A stretch of DNA of 64,000 nt, taken from the NCBI RefSeq assembly GCF_024662235.1, contig NZ_CP096276.1, forward strand, positions 3,286,001 to 3,350,000, given 5' to 3'. Under the pieces are notes generated by a model. The model was not told where the DNA came from, made no database searches, and worked only from the letters and a program-made list of their open reading frames with translations. The DNA comes from Pimelobacter simplex. Its GTDB lineage: Bacteria > Actinomycetota > Actinomycetes > Propionibacteriales > Nocardioidaceae. Position numbers and translations under genes: made by a program. How positions within the stretch are numbered: position 1 is the stretch's first letter; every line of letters begins with the position of its first letter. Below, piece by piece: positions 16,387-25,504 of the stretch.

Positions 16387-17271
16387 GTGCAGACCGACCG
16401 CCCCACCCACGGCCCGCCGCTGGGTGTGGCGGTCGGTCTCGTCATCCTCGGCATCTGCTCGGTCCAGCTCGGCGCCGGCTTCGCCAAGCGCCTGTTCACC
16501 GACATCGAGCCCAACGGCGTCGTCTGGCTCCGCCTCGCCACCAGCGCCGTCGTCCTGCTGCTGTGGGCCCGGCCCCGCCTGCGCGGACGCAGCCGCACCG
16601 ACTGGATCATCGCCGCCCGCTACGGCCTGTGCCTGGGCGCCATGAACTGGGGCATCTACCAGTCGTTCTCCCGCATCCCCATCGGCGTCGCGGTCACCAT
16701 CGAGTTCATCGGCCCGCTCCTGCTCGCCGCGATCGGGTTCCGCCGGCCGCGCGACCTCGGCTGGGTCGCCCTGGCCGCCCTCGGCGTGCTCCTGCTCGGC
16801 TTCGAGCGCGGCCACCTCGACCCCCTCGGCGTCGCGTACGCCGTCCTGGCCGGAGCCGCCTGGGCCGGCTACATCCTCTCCAGCGCCGCCACCGGACGCC
16901 GCTGGGAAGGCATCGACGGCCTCGCCATCGCCAGCCTCGTCGCCGTCGTCGCGCTCTCCCCCCTCCTGCTCACCGTCGACGACGCCGCCCTGGGCGACCA
17001 GCGCATCCTCCTGCTGGGCGCCGCCGTCGGCCTGCTCAGCTCGGTCATCCCCTACAGCGCCGAGCTCGCCGCCCTGCGCACCCTGCCCCCGGCCACCTTC
17101 GGCATCTTGATGAGCATGGAGCCGGCCGCCGCCGCCCTGGCCGGCCTCGCGGTCGTCGGGGAGTCCCTCGCCCCCGTCCAGTGGGCCGCCATCGCCTGCG
17201 TCGTCGTGGCCAGCGTCGGCGCCACCCGGGCGACCCGCCGGATGGTCCATCCGGACGCCGCAGCGGGGTGA
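16387..17271 (+). CDS. EamA/DMT family transporter (RhtA-like)
   Basis: 294 residues with ten predicted hydrophobic helices in two EamA repeats (about 15-135 and 150-285). Signature stretches are VQLGAGFAKRLF, WGIYQSFSRIPIGVAVTIEF and, in the second half, SSVIPYSAELAALRTLPPAT then LMSMEPAAAALAG. The order resembles RhtA-type threonine/homoserine exporters. It probably exports amino acids or related metabolites. The start GTG 16387 is six bases after TACCGT and has no Shine-Dalgarno; it follows the secreted protein gene at only 34 bp but appears to have its own promoter. Confidence 0.85.
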   Translation: MQTDRPTHGPPLGVAVGLVILGICSVQLGAGFAKRLFTDIEPNGVVWLRLATSAVVLLLWARPRLRGRSRTDWIIAARYGLCLGAMNWGIYQSFSRIPIGVAVTIEFIGPLLLAAIGFRRPRDLGWVALAALGVLLLGFERGHLDPLGVAYAVLAGAAWAGYILSSAATGRRWEGIDGLAIASLVAVVALSPLLLTVDDAALGDQRILLLGAAVGLLSSVIPYSAELAALRTLPPATFGILMSMEPAAAALAGLAVVGESLAPVQWAAIACVVVASVGATRATRRMVHPDAAAG

Positions 17272-17298
17272 GTACGCCGGTCCGGCGTCCGCGTCGTG

Positions 17299-17304
17299 CA
17301 GAAT
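17299..17304 (+). promoter_or_regulatory. -10-like hexamer of the alpha/beta hydrolase gene
   Basis: CAGAAT ends 7 nt before ATG 17312. It differs from the usual TAnnnT by its first base, so the call is weaker. Confidence 0.3.
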
Positions 17305-17311
17305 CGACGCC

Positions 17312-18247
17312 ATGTCGACCTCCGCTCCCCGGCCCGAGCAGCGCGTCCGGCCCGCGTCGATCGCGTTCCGCGACATCCTGTCGGACGACGGGACGCACGT
17401 GCGCGCCTGGACCAACGACCCCGACGGGGTGATCGACGGGCCCACCGTCGTCCTCTGCAACGGCCTGGGCACCAACCCCTACCTCTGGCCGTGGCTGCTC
17501 GACCCCGAGTGCGGCGTCCGGGTGGTCTCGTGGAACCACCGCGGCGTCGGCGGCTCCGAGCGGCCCGCCGACAAGCGGCACGTCGAGATCGAGCACTTCG
17601 TCCAGGACGGCCTGTCCGTGATGGACCACTTCGGCATCGACAGCGCCGTCCTCATGGGCTGGTCGATGGGCGTCAACACCGCCTTCGAGCTGACCTACCG
17701 CCACCCCGAGCGGGTGCGCGGCATCTTCGCGATGTGCGGGGTCCCCGGCGACACCTTCGCCACCATGCTCGGCCCGCTCCACCTGCCGCGGCTGCTCGCC
17801 CGCGCCGTCACCGTCAACGCCTGCCGCGTCGCCAAGCACGCCGGCTGGGCGGTCAACCCGATCGTGCGCAACCTCCCGATGACCCCGGCCGTGGTCCGAC
17901 TGCTCGGGCGGACCGGCTTCATGTTCCCGATGGCCGATCCCGAGGCCGCCGCGGTCGGCCTCCAGGAGTTCCTCACCACGCCCGTCGACTGGTACGCCCA
18001 CCTCGCGATCAGCACCTCGCGCCACCCGCGGGTCCGGCTGAGCAAGATCCAGGTCCCCACGATGTTCGTCTCCGCGACGTACGACGTCCTGGCCGGTGCC
18101 CGCGACATGGCCAGCGCCGCGCGCCGGCTCACCGACAACGGCCAGGACAGCGCCTACGTCGAGCTGCGCGGCTCCCACTTCGTCCAGCTCGAGCAGCCCG
18201 ACCGGGTGCACCGGCTGCTGCTCGAGTTCCTGGAGCACGTCGCGTGA
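17312..18247 (+). CDS. Alpha/beta hydrolase
   Basis: 311 residues. The fold shows the oxyanion-side VVLCNGLGTNPYLWPWLL, the SNHRGVGG-like loop VSWNHRGVGGSERP, the nucleophile elbow GWSMG, a lid-like middle (about 165-235), the acid near FVSATYDVLAGA and the catalytic His in GSHFVQLEQPDRV. No signal peptide, so it is cytoplasmic. Substrate not predictable; haloalkane or ester hydrolases share the layout. The next gene starts inside its stop codon (GTGA), so they are translationally coupled. Confidence 0.85.
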   Translation: MSTSAPRPEQRVRPASIAFRDILSDDGTHVRAWTNDPDGVIDGPTVVLCNGLGTNPYLWPWLLDPECGVRVVSWNHRGVGGSERPADKRHVEIEHFVQDGLSVMDHFGIDSAVLMGWSMGVNTAFELTYRHPERVRGIFAMCGVPGDTFATMLGPLHLPRLLARAVTVNACRVAKHAGWAVNPIVRNLPMTPAVVRLLGRTGFMFPMADPEAAAVGLQEFLTTPVDWYAHLAISTSRHPRVRLSKIQVPTMFVSATYDVLAGARDMASAARRLTDNGQDSAYVELRGSHFVQLEQPDRVHRLLLEFLEHVA

Positions 18248-19422
18248 CCCGCCGCCCCCGTACCGCCGCCGGGATCGCCGGCGCCGCCGTCCTCGCCCTC
18301 GTCGCCGCCGGCTGCAGCCAGGGCGGCAACGAGAGCAAGGTCGACGTCGTCAGCACCGCGAGCGCCGCCCCGACCGGCTCGGTCGTCGACGGCAAGGTGA
18401 TCTTCACCGTCGACGGCGTCCCCGACGTGGTCGCGACCGTGGCCAGCGGCCTGGACACCCCGTGGGGCCTGGACTTCCTGCCCGACGGGCGTGCGATCGT
18501 CACCGAGCGCACCGGCCGGGTCCTGCTCGTCACCGCGCCCGAGGTGAGCGACGGCGAGCCGACCGACCAGGAGGGCGAGGTCGTCGAGGCCGGCCGGATC
18601 GCCGAGGCCCAGGCCTCCGGTGAGGCCGGCCTGCTCGGCGTCGCCGTGTCCCCCACCTTCGCCGAGGACGGGCTCGTCTACCTCTACGTCTGCACCGAGG
18701 ACGACAACCGCGTCGTGCGCGCCACCCTCGACGGCGACCGGCTCGGCACCCCCGAGCCCGTCCTCACCGGCATCCCGACCGGCACCCGCCACGACGGCGG
18801 CCGGCTCGCGTTCGGCAGCGACGGCTACCTCTACGTATCGACCGGCGAGACCGGCGACACCGACCTCGCGCGCGACAAGAAGTCCCTGGCCGGCAAGATC
18901 CTGCGGATCACCCCCGACGGTGAGCCTGCCCCCGACAACCCGTTCGGCGACGCCGTGTGGTCGTGGGGCCACCGCAACATCGAGGGCCTCGCCTTCGACG
19001 ACCAGGGCTCGCTGTGGGCCTCGGAGTTCGGCGACCAGACCTCCGACGAGCTCAACCGGATCCTCCCCGGCGCCGACTACGGCTGGCCGCTCGCCGAGGG
19101 CGACGAGGGCCCCGACCGGTTCACCCGGCCGGCGCTGACCTGGCCCACCGACGAGGCCTCCCCCGCCGGGCTGGCGTTCTCCGGCGGCTACCTGTGGATG
19201 GCCGCGCTGCGCGGCGAGCGGCTGTGGCGGATCAAGGTCGCCGGCGGCGAGGCGAGCGAGCCGACGGCCTACTTCACCGGCAAGGGCGACGAGGCGTCGT
19301 ACGGGCGGCTGCGGACGGTCGTCCGGGCCCCCGACGGACGGCTCTGGCTCACCACCAGCAACCGCGACGGCCGGGGCGACCCGGGCGCCGACGACGACCG
19401 CATCCTGCTCATCGAGCCGTAG
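18244..19422 (+). CDS. PQQ-type sugar dehydrogenase lipoprotein
   Basis: 392 residues. The N-terminus is a lipoprotein signal with lipobox VAAGC at about residue 21, so it is anchored outside the membrane. The body is a six-bladed propeller of the soluble aldose sugar dehydrogenase type: GLDTPWGLDFLPDGRAIVTE, RHDGGRLAFGSDGYLYVSTG, GHRNIEGLAFD with the catalytic-type His, and EFGDQTSDELNRILPGADYG. Such enzymes oxidise sugars with PQQ; whether this organism makes PQQ cannot be told. The GTG start overlaps the hydrolase stop by 4 bp. Its last 14 bp overlap the convergent ECF S-component gene. Confidence 0.85.
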   Translation: MTRRPRTAAGIAGAAVLALVAAGCSQGGNESKVDVVSTASAAPTGSVVDGKVIFTVDGVPDVVATVASGLDTPWGLDFLPDGRAIVTERTGRVLLVTAPEVSDGEPTDQEGEVVEAGRIAEAQASGEAGLLGVAVSPTFAEDGLVYLYVCTEDDNRVVRATLDGDRLGTPEPVLTGIPTGTRHDGGRLAFGSDGYLYVSTGETGDTDLARDKKSLAGKILRITPDGEPAPDNPFGDAVWSWGHRNIEGLAFDDQGSLWASEFGDQTSDELNRILPGADYGWPLAEGDEGPDRFTRPALTWPTDEASPAGLAFSGGYLWMAALRGERLWRIKVAGGEASEPTAYFTGKGDEASYGRLRTVVRAPDGRLWLTTSNRDGRGDPGADDDRILLIEP

Positions 19423-20218
19423 CGGCGGGCCTCTCGACCCGGGCCCGCCGGGCCGCGCGGCGCAGCGTGGTGAGCACCGCCGGACCGAGCAGCGCGAGCG
19501 CGAGCGCGTTGGTGATCGCCCGGCCGGTGTCCCAGCCGCCGGTCGAGGTCAGCAGTGTGTAGACCACGAAGTGGTGCAGGTTGTCGAGCAGCGGTGCCCC
19601 GGGGACGTACGACAGCTCGGTCGAGTCCTGCCCCGGCACCTGTACGCCGGCCATGAACGGCCAGCCCTGGAGGTTCATCAGCAGGCCGTAGAGGTAGGCC
19701 GCGACGATGCCGTAGACCACGAGCATCGCGATCTCGCGGCGTCCGGTGACGCGCCGCGGGAGCAGGCCCGCGCCCATGCCGACCCAGGCCGCGACGAGCA
19801 TCTGGAACGGCAGCCAGGGCCCCACCCCGGCGGTCATCAGGGCCGAGGCGAACAGGGACGTGCAGCCGAGCACGAACCCGAAGCCGGCGCCGAACACCCG
19901 GCCCCCGAGGATCAGCAGGAAGAAGACCAGCTCGAGGCCCGCCGTACCGGCGCTGAGGAGGCGGAGCACGGCGTTGACCGCGCTGAGGACGCCGAGGATG
20001 GCGAGCACCCGGGCGTCCATGCCGCCCTCGCTGAGCTCGGCCAGGACGACGGCGAGGATCACCGGCAGCAGGCCGAGGAAGAGGAACGGCGGGTCGACCC
20101 GCTGGGCGCTCGGGTCGACGTCGAGGAGCAGCGGCCACGACAGCATGAGCAGGCCGATCACCGAGGTGATGCCGAGGACCAGCGTGGAGCGCAGGCTGAG
20201 CGGGACCGCGGTGCTCAC
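19409..20218 (-). CDS. ECF transporter S component (probably cobalamin)
   Basis: 269 residues with about seven hydrophobic helices: LRSTLVLGITSVIGLLMLSW, FLGLLPVILAVVLAEL, an Ala/Leu helix with AVNAVLRLLSAGTAGLELVF, VFGAGFGFVLGCTSLFASAL, then GVGPWLPFQMLVAAWVGMGA. It is the substrate-binding membrane subunit of an energy-coupling-factor importer. The start GTG 20218 overlaps the ATPase stop by 4 bp, so it is the last gene of the riboswitch operon. Substrate specificity for cobalamin is inferred from the riboswitch, not from residues seen. It shares 14 bp of its end with the convergent dehydrogenase gene. Confidence 0.85.
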   Translation of the reverse strand: MSTAVPLSLRSTLVLGITSVIGLLMLSWPLLLDVDPSAQRVDPPFLFLGLLPVILAVVLAELSEGGMDARVLAILGVLSAVNAVLRLLSAGTAGLELVFFLLILGGRVFGAGFGFVLGCTSLFASALMTAGVGPWLPFQMLVAAWVGMGAGLLPRRVTGRREIAMLVVYGIVAAYLYGLLMNLQGWPFMAGVQVPGQDSTELSYVPGAPLLDNLHHFVVYTLLTSTGGWDTGRAITNALALALLGPAVLTTLRRAARRARVERPAATAR

Positions 20219-21819
20219 AGCGCGGCCGCCACGTCGTCGACGCTGAGCCAGCCCGGGCCCAGCACCTTGGTCACCTGGGGCGCGAACGACGGCGACTCCG
20301 CGACCCCGCGGGCGACCGGGCCGGCCGAGACGACCTCGCCCTCGGCGAGCACGACCAGGTCGTCGGCCACCTGGGCGACGAACTCGACGTCGTGGGTGGC
20401 GACGAGGACGGCGCGCTCGTGGCCGGGCTCGCGGGCCAGGTCGCGCAGCAGCCCGGCGAGGGCGTGCTTGGCCGGGTAGTCCAGGCCGCGGGTCGGCTCG
20501 TCGAGCAGCAGCACCGGCGGCCGCGCGGTGAGCACGATCGAGACCGCCAGCGCGAGGCGCTGGCCCTCGGAGAGGTCCCGCGGGTGCTGCTCGGGATCGA
20601 TGCCGGGAGCGAGCCGGTCGAGCAGGCCCGCGCAGGTGCCCGTGGGCTGGCGCGCGGAGGCGTCGGCGGCGGCGCACTCCTCGGCGACGGTCTCGAGGTA
20701 GAGCAGGTCGGCCGGGCTCTGCGGGACCAGCCCGGTCGTCGCCCGGCGCTGCTCCGGCTTGAGGCTCGCCGGCGCCTGGCCGGCGACCTCGACGCTGCCG
20801 CCCGTCGGCGTGTGCCGGCCCTGCAGCGTCCACATCAGCGTGGACTTGCCCGCGCCGTTGCGGCCCATCAGCGCGGTGACGGTGCCGGGACGCAGGGTGA
20901 GGTCGACCTCGCGGACGGCGGCGGTCCGGCCGTGCGCGACCACGAGACGCCGTACGTCGACGAGGGGGTCGGCGCCGTCGCCGGGCCGCGGACGCGACGG
21001 GGGCTCGCCGAGGCGCTCGCGCAGCGCGGGCGCCCGGCGGCGGGCGTCACGGACGGTGAGCGGCAGCGGGTCCCAGCCGGCCAGCCGGCCCAGCTCGACG
21101 ATCGGCGGCGCGATCGGCGCCGCGCGCAGCACCTCGGCCGGGTCGCCCACCTCGACCGTGCCGCCGCGGCGCAGCAGGCACAGCCGGTCGGCGAACGGCA
21201 CCACCCGCTCGAGCCGGTGCTCGGCGACGAGCACCGAGACCCCCAGGTCGTGGACCAGCCGGGTCAGCGTGGCCAGGACGTCCTCGGCCGCCGTGGGGTC
21301 GAGCGCCGAGGTCGGCTCGTCGAGCACCAGCAGCCGCGGGTGCGCGGTGAGCACCGCGCCGATCGCCACCCGCTGCTGCTGGCCGCCCGAGAGCGTGCGC
21401 AGGTCACGGTGGCGCAGGTCGGCGATGCCGAGCAGGTCGAGGGTCTCCTCGACCCGGCGGCGCATCGTCGCGGCCGGGAGGCCGAGCTGCTCCATGCCGA
21501 AGGCGAGCTCCTCCTCGACCGTGTCGGTGACGAACCAGGCTGCGGGGTTCTGGCCGACGTACCCGATCGCGTGGGCCCGCTCGCGGGCCGGGAGGTCCAC
21601 GATGCTCACGCCGTCGAGGAGCACGTCGCCGGTCAGCGTCCCCCCGGTGTAGGACGGCACGAGACCCGCGACCGCGCCCAGCAGGGTCGACTTGCCGACG
21701 CCGGTGGGGCCGGCCAGCACGACCAGCTCGCCGTTGTCGATGGTGAGGTCCACGGCGTCGAGGACCGCGGGGGCCGGCGGGTCGTCGTACCGGAAGGTGA
21801 GGGCGCGCAGCTCGATCAT
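20215..21819 (-). CDS. ECF transporter ATPase, two fused ATP-binding domains
   Basis: 534 residues. Both halves are complete ABC domains: Walker A GPTGVGKSTLL and signature LSGGQQQRVAIG with LLVLDEPTSALDPTA in the first (1-245), and GRNGAGKSTLMW, DLSEGQRLALAVSIVL and LLLDEPTRGLDYPA in the second (about 280-534). A single protein therefore supplies the A and A' subunits (EcfA1/A2) of the ECF importer. The signature of the second half (LSEGQ) departs slightly from LSGGQ. The ATG overlaps the T-component stop by 4 bp. Confidence 0.95.
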   Translation of the reverse strand: MIELRALTFRYDDPPAPAVLDAVDLTIDNGELVVLAGPTGVGKSTLLGAVAGLVPSYTGGTLTGDVLLDGVSIVDLPARERAHAIGYVGQNPAAWFVTDTVEEELAFGMEQLGLPAATMRRRVEETLDLLGIADLRHRDLRTLSGGQQQRVAIGAVLTAHPRLLVLDEPTSALDPTAAEDVLATLTRLVHDLGVSVLVAEHRLERVVPFADRLCLLRRGGTVEVGDPAEVLRAAPIAPPIVELGRLAGWDPLPLTVRDARRRAPALRERLGEPPSRPRPGDGADPLVDVRRLVVAHGRTAAVREVDLTLRPGTVTALMGRNGAGKSTLMWTLQGRHTPTGGSVEVAGQAPASLKPEQRRATTGLVPQSPADLLYLETVAEECAAADASARQPTGTCAGLLDRLAPGIDPEQHPRDLSEGQRLALAVSIVLTARPPVLLLDEPTRGLDYPAKHALAGLLRDLAREPGHERAVLVATHDVEFVAQVADDLVVLAEGEVVSAGPVARGVAESPSFAPQVTKVLGPGWLSVDDVAAAL

Positions 21820-22916
21820 CCGACCGGCACCGCCTCACGCCGCGCCACGGTCAGCGGCAGCGGCGCCGCCCACACCGGCACCACCGCGACGAGCGCGGCC
21901 GCGACGGCCAGCAGGGACAGGCCGGGCGCGGTCAGGACACCGGGGTGCGCGACCTGCGGATCCCAGCGCTGGACGGCCCACATCCCCGCACCTGCGGCGA
22001 TCCCGGACGCCGCGACGAGCACCTCGGGTAGTCGCCAGCGGTCCGGGCGGTAGCGCGTTCGCCCCACCCGGCGCCCCGCGAGCACGAACCCGCCGAGCGC
22101 GACGAGCATGCCCAGCGCCAGCATCGGCACCGCCAGCACGCGCGGCGCCGAGCTGTCGAGGAAGGCGTAGACACCCACGCACACCCCCACCAGACCGGCC
22201 AGGATCAGCGCCCCAGTCGCCCGGCGCTGCCCCGGCGTCAGATCACCGGTGCGACCGTAGCCGCGGGCGTCCATGCCGGCGGCCAGCGCGAGCGAGCGGT
22301 CGAAGGAGTCCTCGAGGATCGGCACCAGCAGCCGTCGTACGCCACGGATGCGGCGGAACCGCCCCTCCGGCCCACCCCGCAGCTGCTGCGCGGCCCGCAC
22401 CCGCCGTGCGCTGTCGGCCAGCTGGGGGACGACGCTGATCGCGACCGTCATCGCCGTACCGATCTCGTAGAGGGCGGGCGGCAGCGACTTCATCAGCCGC
22501 TTGGGGTTGGCCAGCGCATTGGCGGAGCCCACCGCGATCAGCAGCGTCGCGAGCCGCAGCCCCTCGTAGGTCGCCGCCAGCAGCTCCTCCCGCGTGAACG
22601 GCCCCAGCAGCGAGATCCCCGCCGCCCAGTCCGGCAGCGGGATCGACGGCAACGTGAACAGCACGTGCCCGGGCACATCGCCACCGAGCACGATCCGGAA
22701 CACGATCCGGACCACCAGCGTGATCGCCCCGAGCCAGACGTAGAGCCGGAACGACCGCGCCCAGGGCTGGTCGGAGCGGCAGGTGAGGACGACGAGGGTC
22801 ATCGTGGCGAGGAGGCCGAGGAGCAGCAGCGGGTTCGTCGTACAGGAGGACGCGACGGCCAGCCCCACCGCCCACGTCCACCACGCCACGGGATGCAGGT
22901 CCCGCGACAGCCTCAT
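21816..22916 (-). CDS. ECF transporter T component (EcfT/CbiQ family)
   Basis: 366 residues. A CbiQ-type membrane protein with several hydrophobic helices at the N-terminus and centre. The two short cytoplasmic coupling motifs needed to contact the ATPases are visible as RAAQQLRGGPEGRF and AAGMDARGYGR. The C-terminal 110 residues carry extra helices (about 245-350), longer than the usual 260-residue EcfT. It transmits ATP hydrolysis to the S component. It follows the DUF4430-like gene by 17 bp and precedes the ATPase with an ATGA overlap. Confidence 0.9.
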   Translation of the reverse strand: MRLSRDLHPVAWWTWAVGLAVASSCTTNPLLLLGLLATMTLVVLTCRSDQPWARSFRLYVWLGAITLVVRIVFRIVLGGDVPGHVLFTLPSIPLPDWAAGISLLGPFTREELLAATYEGLRLATLLIAVGSANALANPKRLMKSLPPALYEIGTAMTVAISVVPQLADSARRVRAAQQLRGGPEGRFRRIRGVRRLLVPILEDSFDRSLALAAGMDARGYGRTGDLTPGQRRATGALILAGLVGVCVGVYAFLDSSAPRVLAVPMLALGMLVALGGFVLAGRRVGRTRYRPDRWRLPEVLVAASGIAAGAGMWAVQRWDPQVAHPGVLTAPGLSLLAVAAALVAVVPVWAAPLPLTVARREAVPVG

Positions 22917-22933
22917 CGCCGTACCGCCACGGG

Positions 22934-23836
22934 TCAGCCCCGGCGGCGCAGGATCGGCACGGCCGCGGCGCCACCCAGCACGACGACCGCGAGGACCGCC
23001 CCGAGCCAGACGGGGAAGCCGCCGCCGTCGGTGTCGTCACCCGACGCCCGATCGCTGCCGGAGGGCGGCCCGTCGGTGATCTCGTCGATCGACGGCACGT
23101 CGCCGGTGCCGGGGTCGGTCGGGACCGGCGCACCGGAGGTCGCGCTCGCCGGGTCGCTCGGCGTCGTCGTGGGACTCGCACTCGCCGAGTCCGACGCCGA
23201 GGAGGACGCCGACGGCGAGGCCGAGGTCGACGCGGTCGGCGTCGCGGAGGGCTTGGCCGGCTTGCCGGACCCGCTGCCCTTGGTGGCACCGCCGCCGCCC
23301 CCGCCGCCCGCGGTCGGCTTGGCCGACGGCTTCGGTGCGGGCGGCGTCGACGGGCTCACCCGCGGCGTCGGCGCGACGTCCGGAGGGGCGGCGTCGCCAC
23401 GGCCTTGGTGCCAGGAGAAGGCGACGTAGCCGCCGGTCGGGATCTTCAGGCCGGCCACGCCACGTGAGGCGTAGGTCCACCGGCCACTCTTGCCGTCGGA
23501 CCACCACAGGCTCCAGTACGCCGTGGCCGGAGGCGTGCGACCGCAACCGGCGTTCTCGGGGTACCCGGAGACCCTGCAGACGAAGCTGCTGTCGACCACG
23601 TAGTCGAGGGGGTAGCCGGCCGCCGGGAAGATCTCCGCAGCATCGCTCCCCCCTCCAGCACCGGCGCACCCGGTCGTGAGGTCGTCACCGCGCAGCTGGT
23701 TGAAGTCGACGACGACGGTCACTCCCGTCGCTCCGCTGCACCCCGCAGCGCCGGCCGGGCTGGCCGGAAGGAGCACGACGGTGGTCGCGGCGACGAGCGC
23801 CGCGACCACCGTGCGGATGGTGCTGGGGACAGGCAT
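22934..23836 (-). CDS. Membrane-anchored DUF4430-like (transcobalamin beta-domain) protein
   Basis: 300 residues: signal peptide 1-30; a folded domain of about 120 residues (GVTVVVDFNQLRGDD to GGYVAFSWHQ) with Cys pairs; a Pro/Ser/Thr/Gly linker of about 120 residues (150-270) that would span the cell wall; and a C-terminal helix FPVWLGAVLAVVVLGGAAAV followed by RRRG, a stop-transfer anchor. The domain, with AYWSLWWSDGKSGRWTYAS and a preceding CRVSGYPENAGCG, resembles the DUF4430 domain, which is related to the C-terminal domain of intrinsic factor and transcobalamin. Its ATG touches the TGA of the barrel gene upstream. It is the second gene of the riboswitch operon. Cobalamin binding is inferred. 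Confidence 0.75.
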   Translation of the reverse strand: MPVPSTIRTVVAALVAATTVVLLPASPAGAAGCSGATGVTVVVDFNQLRGDDLTTGCAGAGGGSDAAEIFPAAGYPLDYVVDSSFVCRVSGYPENAGCGRTPPATAYWSLWWSDGKSGRWTYASRGVAGLKIPTGGYVAFSWHQGRGDAAPPDVAPTPRVSPSTPPAPKPSAKPTAGGGGGGGATKGSGSGKPAKPSATPTASTSASPSASSSASDSASASPTTTPSDPASATSGAPVPTDPGTGDVPSIDEITDGPPSGSDRASGDDTDGGGFPVWLGAVLAVVVLGGAAAVPILRRRG

Positions 23837-25498
23837 TCAGACGACCCGGACCGTGGCCTTGCCCTTGCGGTCGGCGAACTGGCCGACGGCCTTGACCTTG
23901 GTCTTGCCCCGCTTCGTGGTCTTGACCTTGACGGTCAGCTTGCCGCTGGCCGACGCCGTGCCGGTGACCTTCTTGGCGCCCACGGTGACGGTCGCACGCT
24001 CACGCGGCGCGAGCCCGGTCACCACGACGGTGACCTTCTTCTTCGCCTTGATCCGCGCCGGGACCTTGACCTTCAGCTTGGCAGCACCGAGCGCCTTGAC
24101 CGTCGTGGTGGTCGTGCCGTCCAAAGTGCGGAGCGTGACCGTGTGGTTGCGCGTGCCGGCCGGCAGGGTCAGCGACACTGCGCCCGAACCGGTGAAGCGA
24201 CGGGCCGGACCGGCGCCCGACACGCAGGACTGCGCGCCCCGGGGCAGACCGGACACCTTGACCGACACCGCCGTGCCGGCCTTCACGTAGCCGGTGGGCG
24301 CCGTGAGGACCGGAGCTCCGTCGGGGAGGTACCCGAGGGCCGGCAGGGCCTGCGCGGAAGCGCGGATCCACTCGCCGGCCACGGCCGGTGTGATGCCGTC
24401 CGTCCGGGCCTCGGCAAGCGATGCGTCGGTGTAGGCCACCGCACCCGACTCGGCGTCGAGGGTCGTCGTGCAGCCTGCGAGCTTCACGACCTGGTGCGCG
24501 GCCAGCCAACCAGCAGCCGAGGCCGCTGCGTCGGCCTCGCCGGCGAGGCCGAGCGCCCAGCCGGCCAGCCCGGTCTCGTTGGCGTTCGGGCCGAACTGAC
24601 CCGTACCGCCGAAGCTGCCGTCGGCCGCCTGCGTGAGCTTGAGCCAGCCGATGCCCTTGTCGATCGCCGCCTGGGTGTCGGCGGCCAGGCCGGTCGCCGG
24701 GTCGATCTGCTGGAGCTGGACCAGCGCCGTCGCGGTGCCGTCGGTCGACGGGCTCGCTGCGGGCTGGGTGCCGCCCACGGGGCGCAGACCCTCGTTCCAA
24801 CTGCCGTCTGCGTTCTGCTGGCTGAGCAGGTAGTCGAGCGCGGCGTCTTCTTCGTCACTCCCGACAGCGTCGAGGGCTCGGACCGCGAAGGACTGACCGA
24901 AGACGTTGGCGTAGTCGCACGCCGGGATCGGCGCACCGTCCCGGGTGGGGCTGTCGGTGATCCGCCCGGCATCGGCACCGCCGTCGAGCGTGACCTGGTC
25001 CAGCCGGGTGGCGAGATCGGCGACGGCCGGGTTCGTGCCGTCGAGGCCCGCAGCCGTGAGCCCGGCGAGCGCCTTCGCGATCGCATTGGAGGAGTCACCC
25101 GCGTAGGTGTGCGCCTCGGGCTCGACCGCGAAGGTGGCGCAGTTGAAGGTGTCGGAGTAGCTGTAGGGCCGGCCGTAGCCCGCCGGCTCACCGGTCTTGG
25201 TCGCGACCGCCCCTGCGATCTGGTCCGCGGTCGCGGAGTCCGCACCGGTCTCGACCAGGCCCAGGAGCAGGTCGACGGTCAGACCGACGTCGACCGACTC
25301 GATGTCGTAGCTCAGGTAGCTGAGCAGGTGCTGGTCGTTGAGACGGCCGGTGAGCCAGGTCGCGGCGACGTCCGAGGTCGAGCTCTCGGTGACCGCGTGC
25401 GCCTGCGGCGCCGGCCCCCCGACGAGCAGACCGGTCGCGACGAGCGCGCCGCCGGTGGCGGCTGCGGCCGCACGGCGAGCCAGGGTTCGGATGAGCAT
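23837..25498 (-). CDS. Secreted alpha/alpha-barrel (prenyltransferase/squalene-oxidase repeat) protein, probable cobalamin binder
   Basis: 553 residues: signal peptide 1-35 (cleavage after AHA), an alpha/alpha-barrel (about 36-385) and an Ig-like, Lys-rich C-terminal part (about 390-553). The barrel repeats show LSQQNADGSWNEGL and KLTQAADGSFGGTGQFGP followed by ANETGLAGWALG, the pattern of prenyltransferase/squalene cyclase repeats. Animal intrinsic factor and transcobalamin use the same fold for their alpha domain. No Asp-rich cyclase site (DxDD) is visible, so it is a binding protein rather than a terpene cyclase. The start has GGGAAGG 6 nt before ATG 25498, and this site lies in a hairpin of the cobalamin riboswitch. 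First gene of the operon. Confidence 0.75.
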   Translation of the reverse strand: MLIRTLARRAAAAATGGALVATGLLVGGPAPQAHAVTESSTSDVAATWLTGRLNDQHLLSYLSYDIESVDVGLTVDLLLGLVETGADSATADQIAGAVATKTGEPAGYGRPYSYSDTFNCATFAVEPEAHTYAGDSSNAIAKALAGLTAAGLDGTNPAVADLATRLDQVTLDGGADAGRITDSPTRDGAPIPACDYANVFGQSFAVRALDAVGSDEEDAALDYLLSQQNADGSWNEGLRPVGGTQPAASPSTDGTATALVQLQQIDPATGLAADTQAAIDKGIGWLKLTQAADGSFGGTGQFGPNANETGLAGWALGLAGEADAAASAAGWLAAHQVVKLAGCTTTLDAESGAVAYTDASLAEARTDGITPAVAGEWIRASAQALPALGYLPDGAPVLTAPTGYVKAGTAVSVKVSGLPRGAQSCVSGAGPARRFTGSGAVSLTLPAGTRNHTVTLRTLDGTTTTTVKALGAAKLKVKVPARIKAKKKVTVVVTGLAPRERATVTVGAKKVTGTASASGKLTVKVKTTKRGKTKVKAVGQFADRKGKATVRVV

Positions 25499-25504
25499 GG
25501 GTTG

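Noticed and set aside
23837..25498. Terpene cyclase or prenyltransferase
   Set aside because: Secreted, no DxDD or similar catalytic motif, and located behind a cobalamin riboswitch with an ECF importer.
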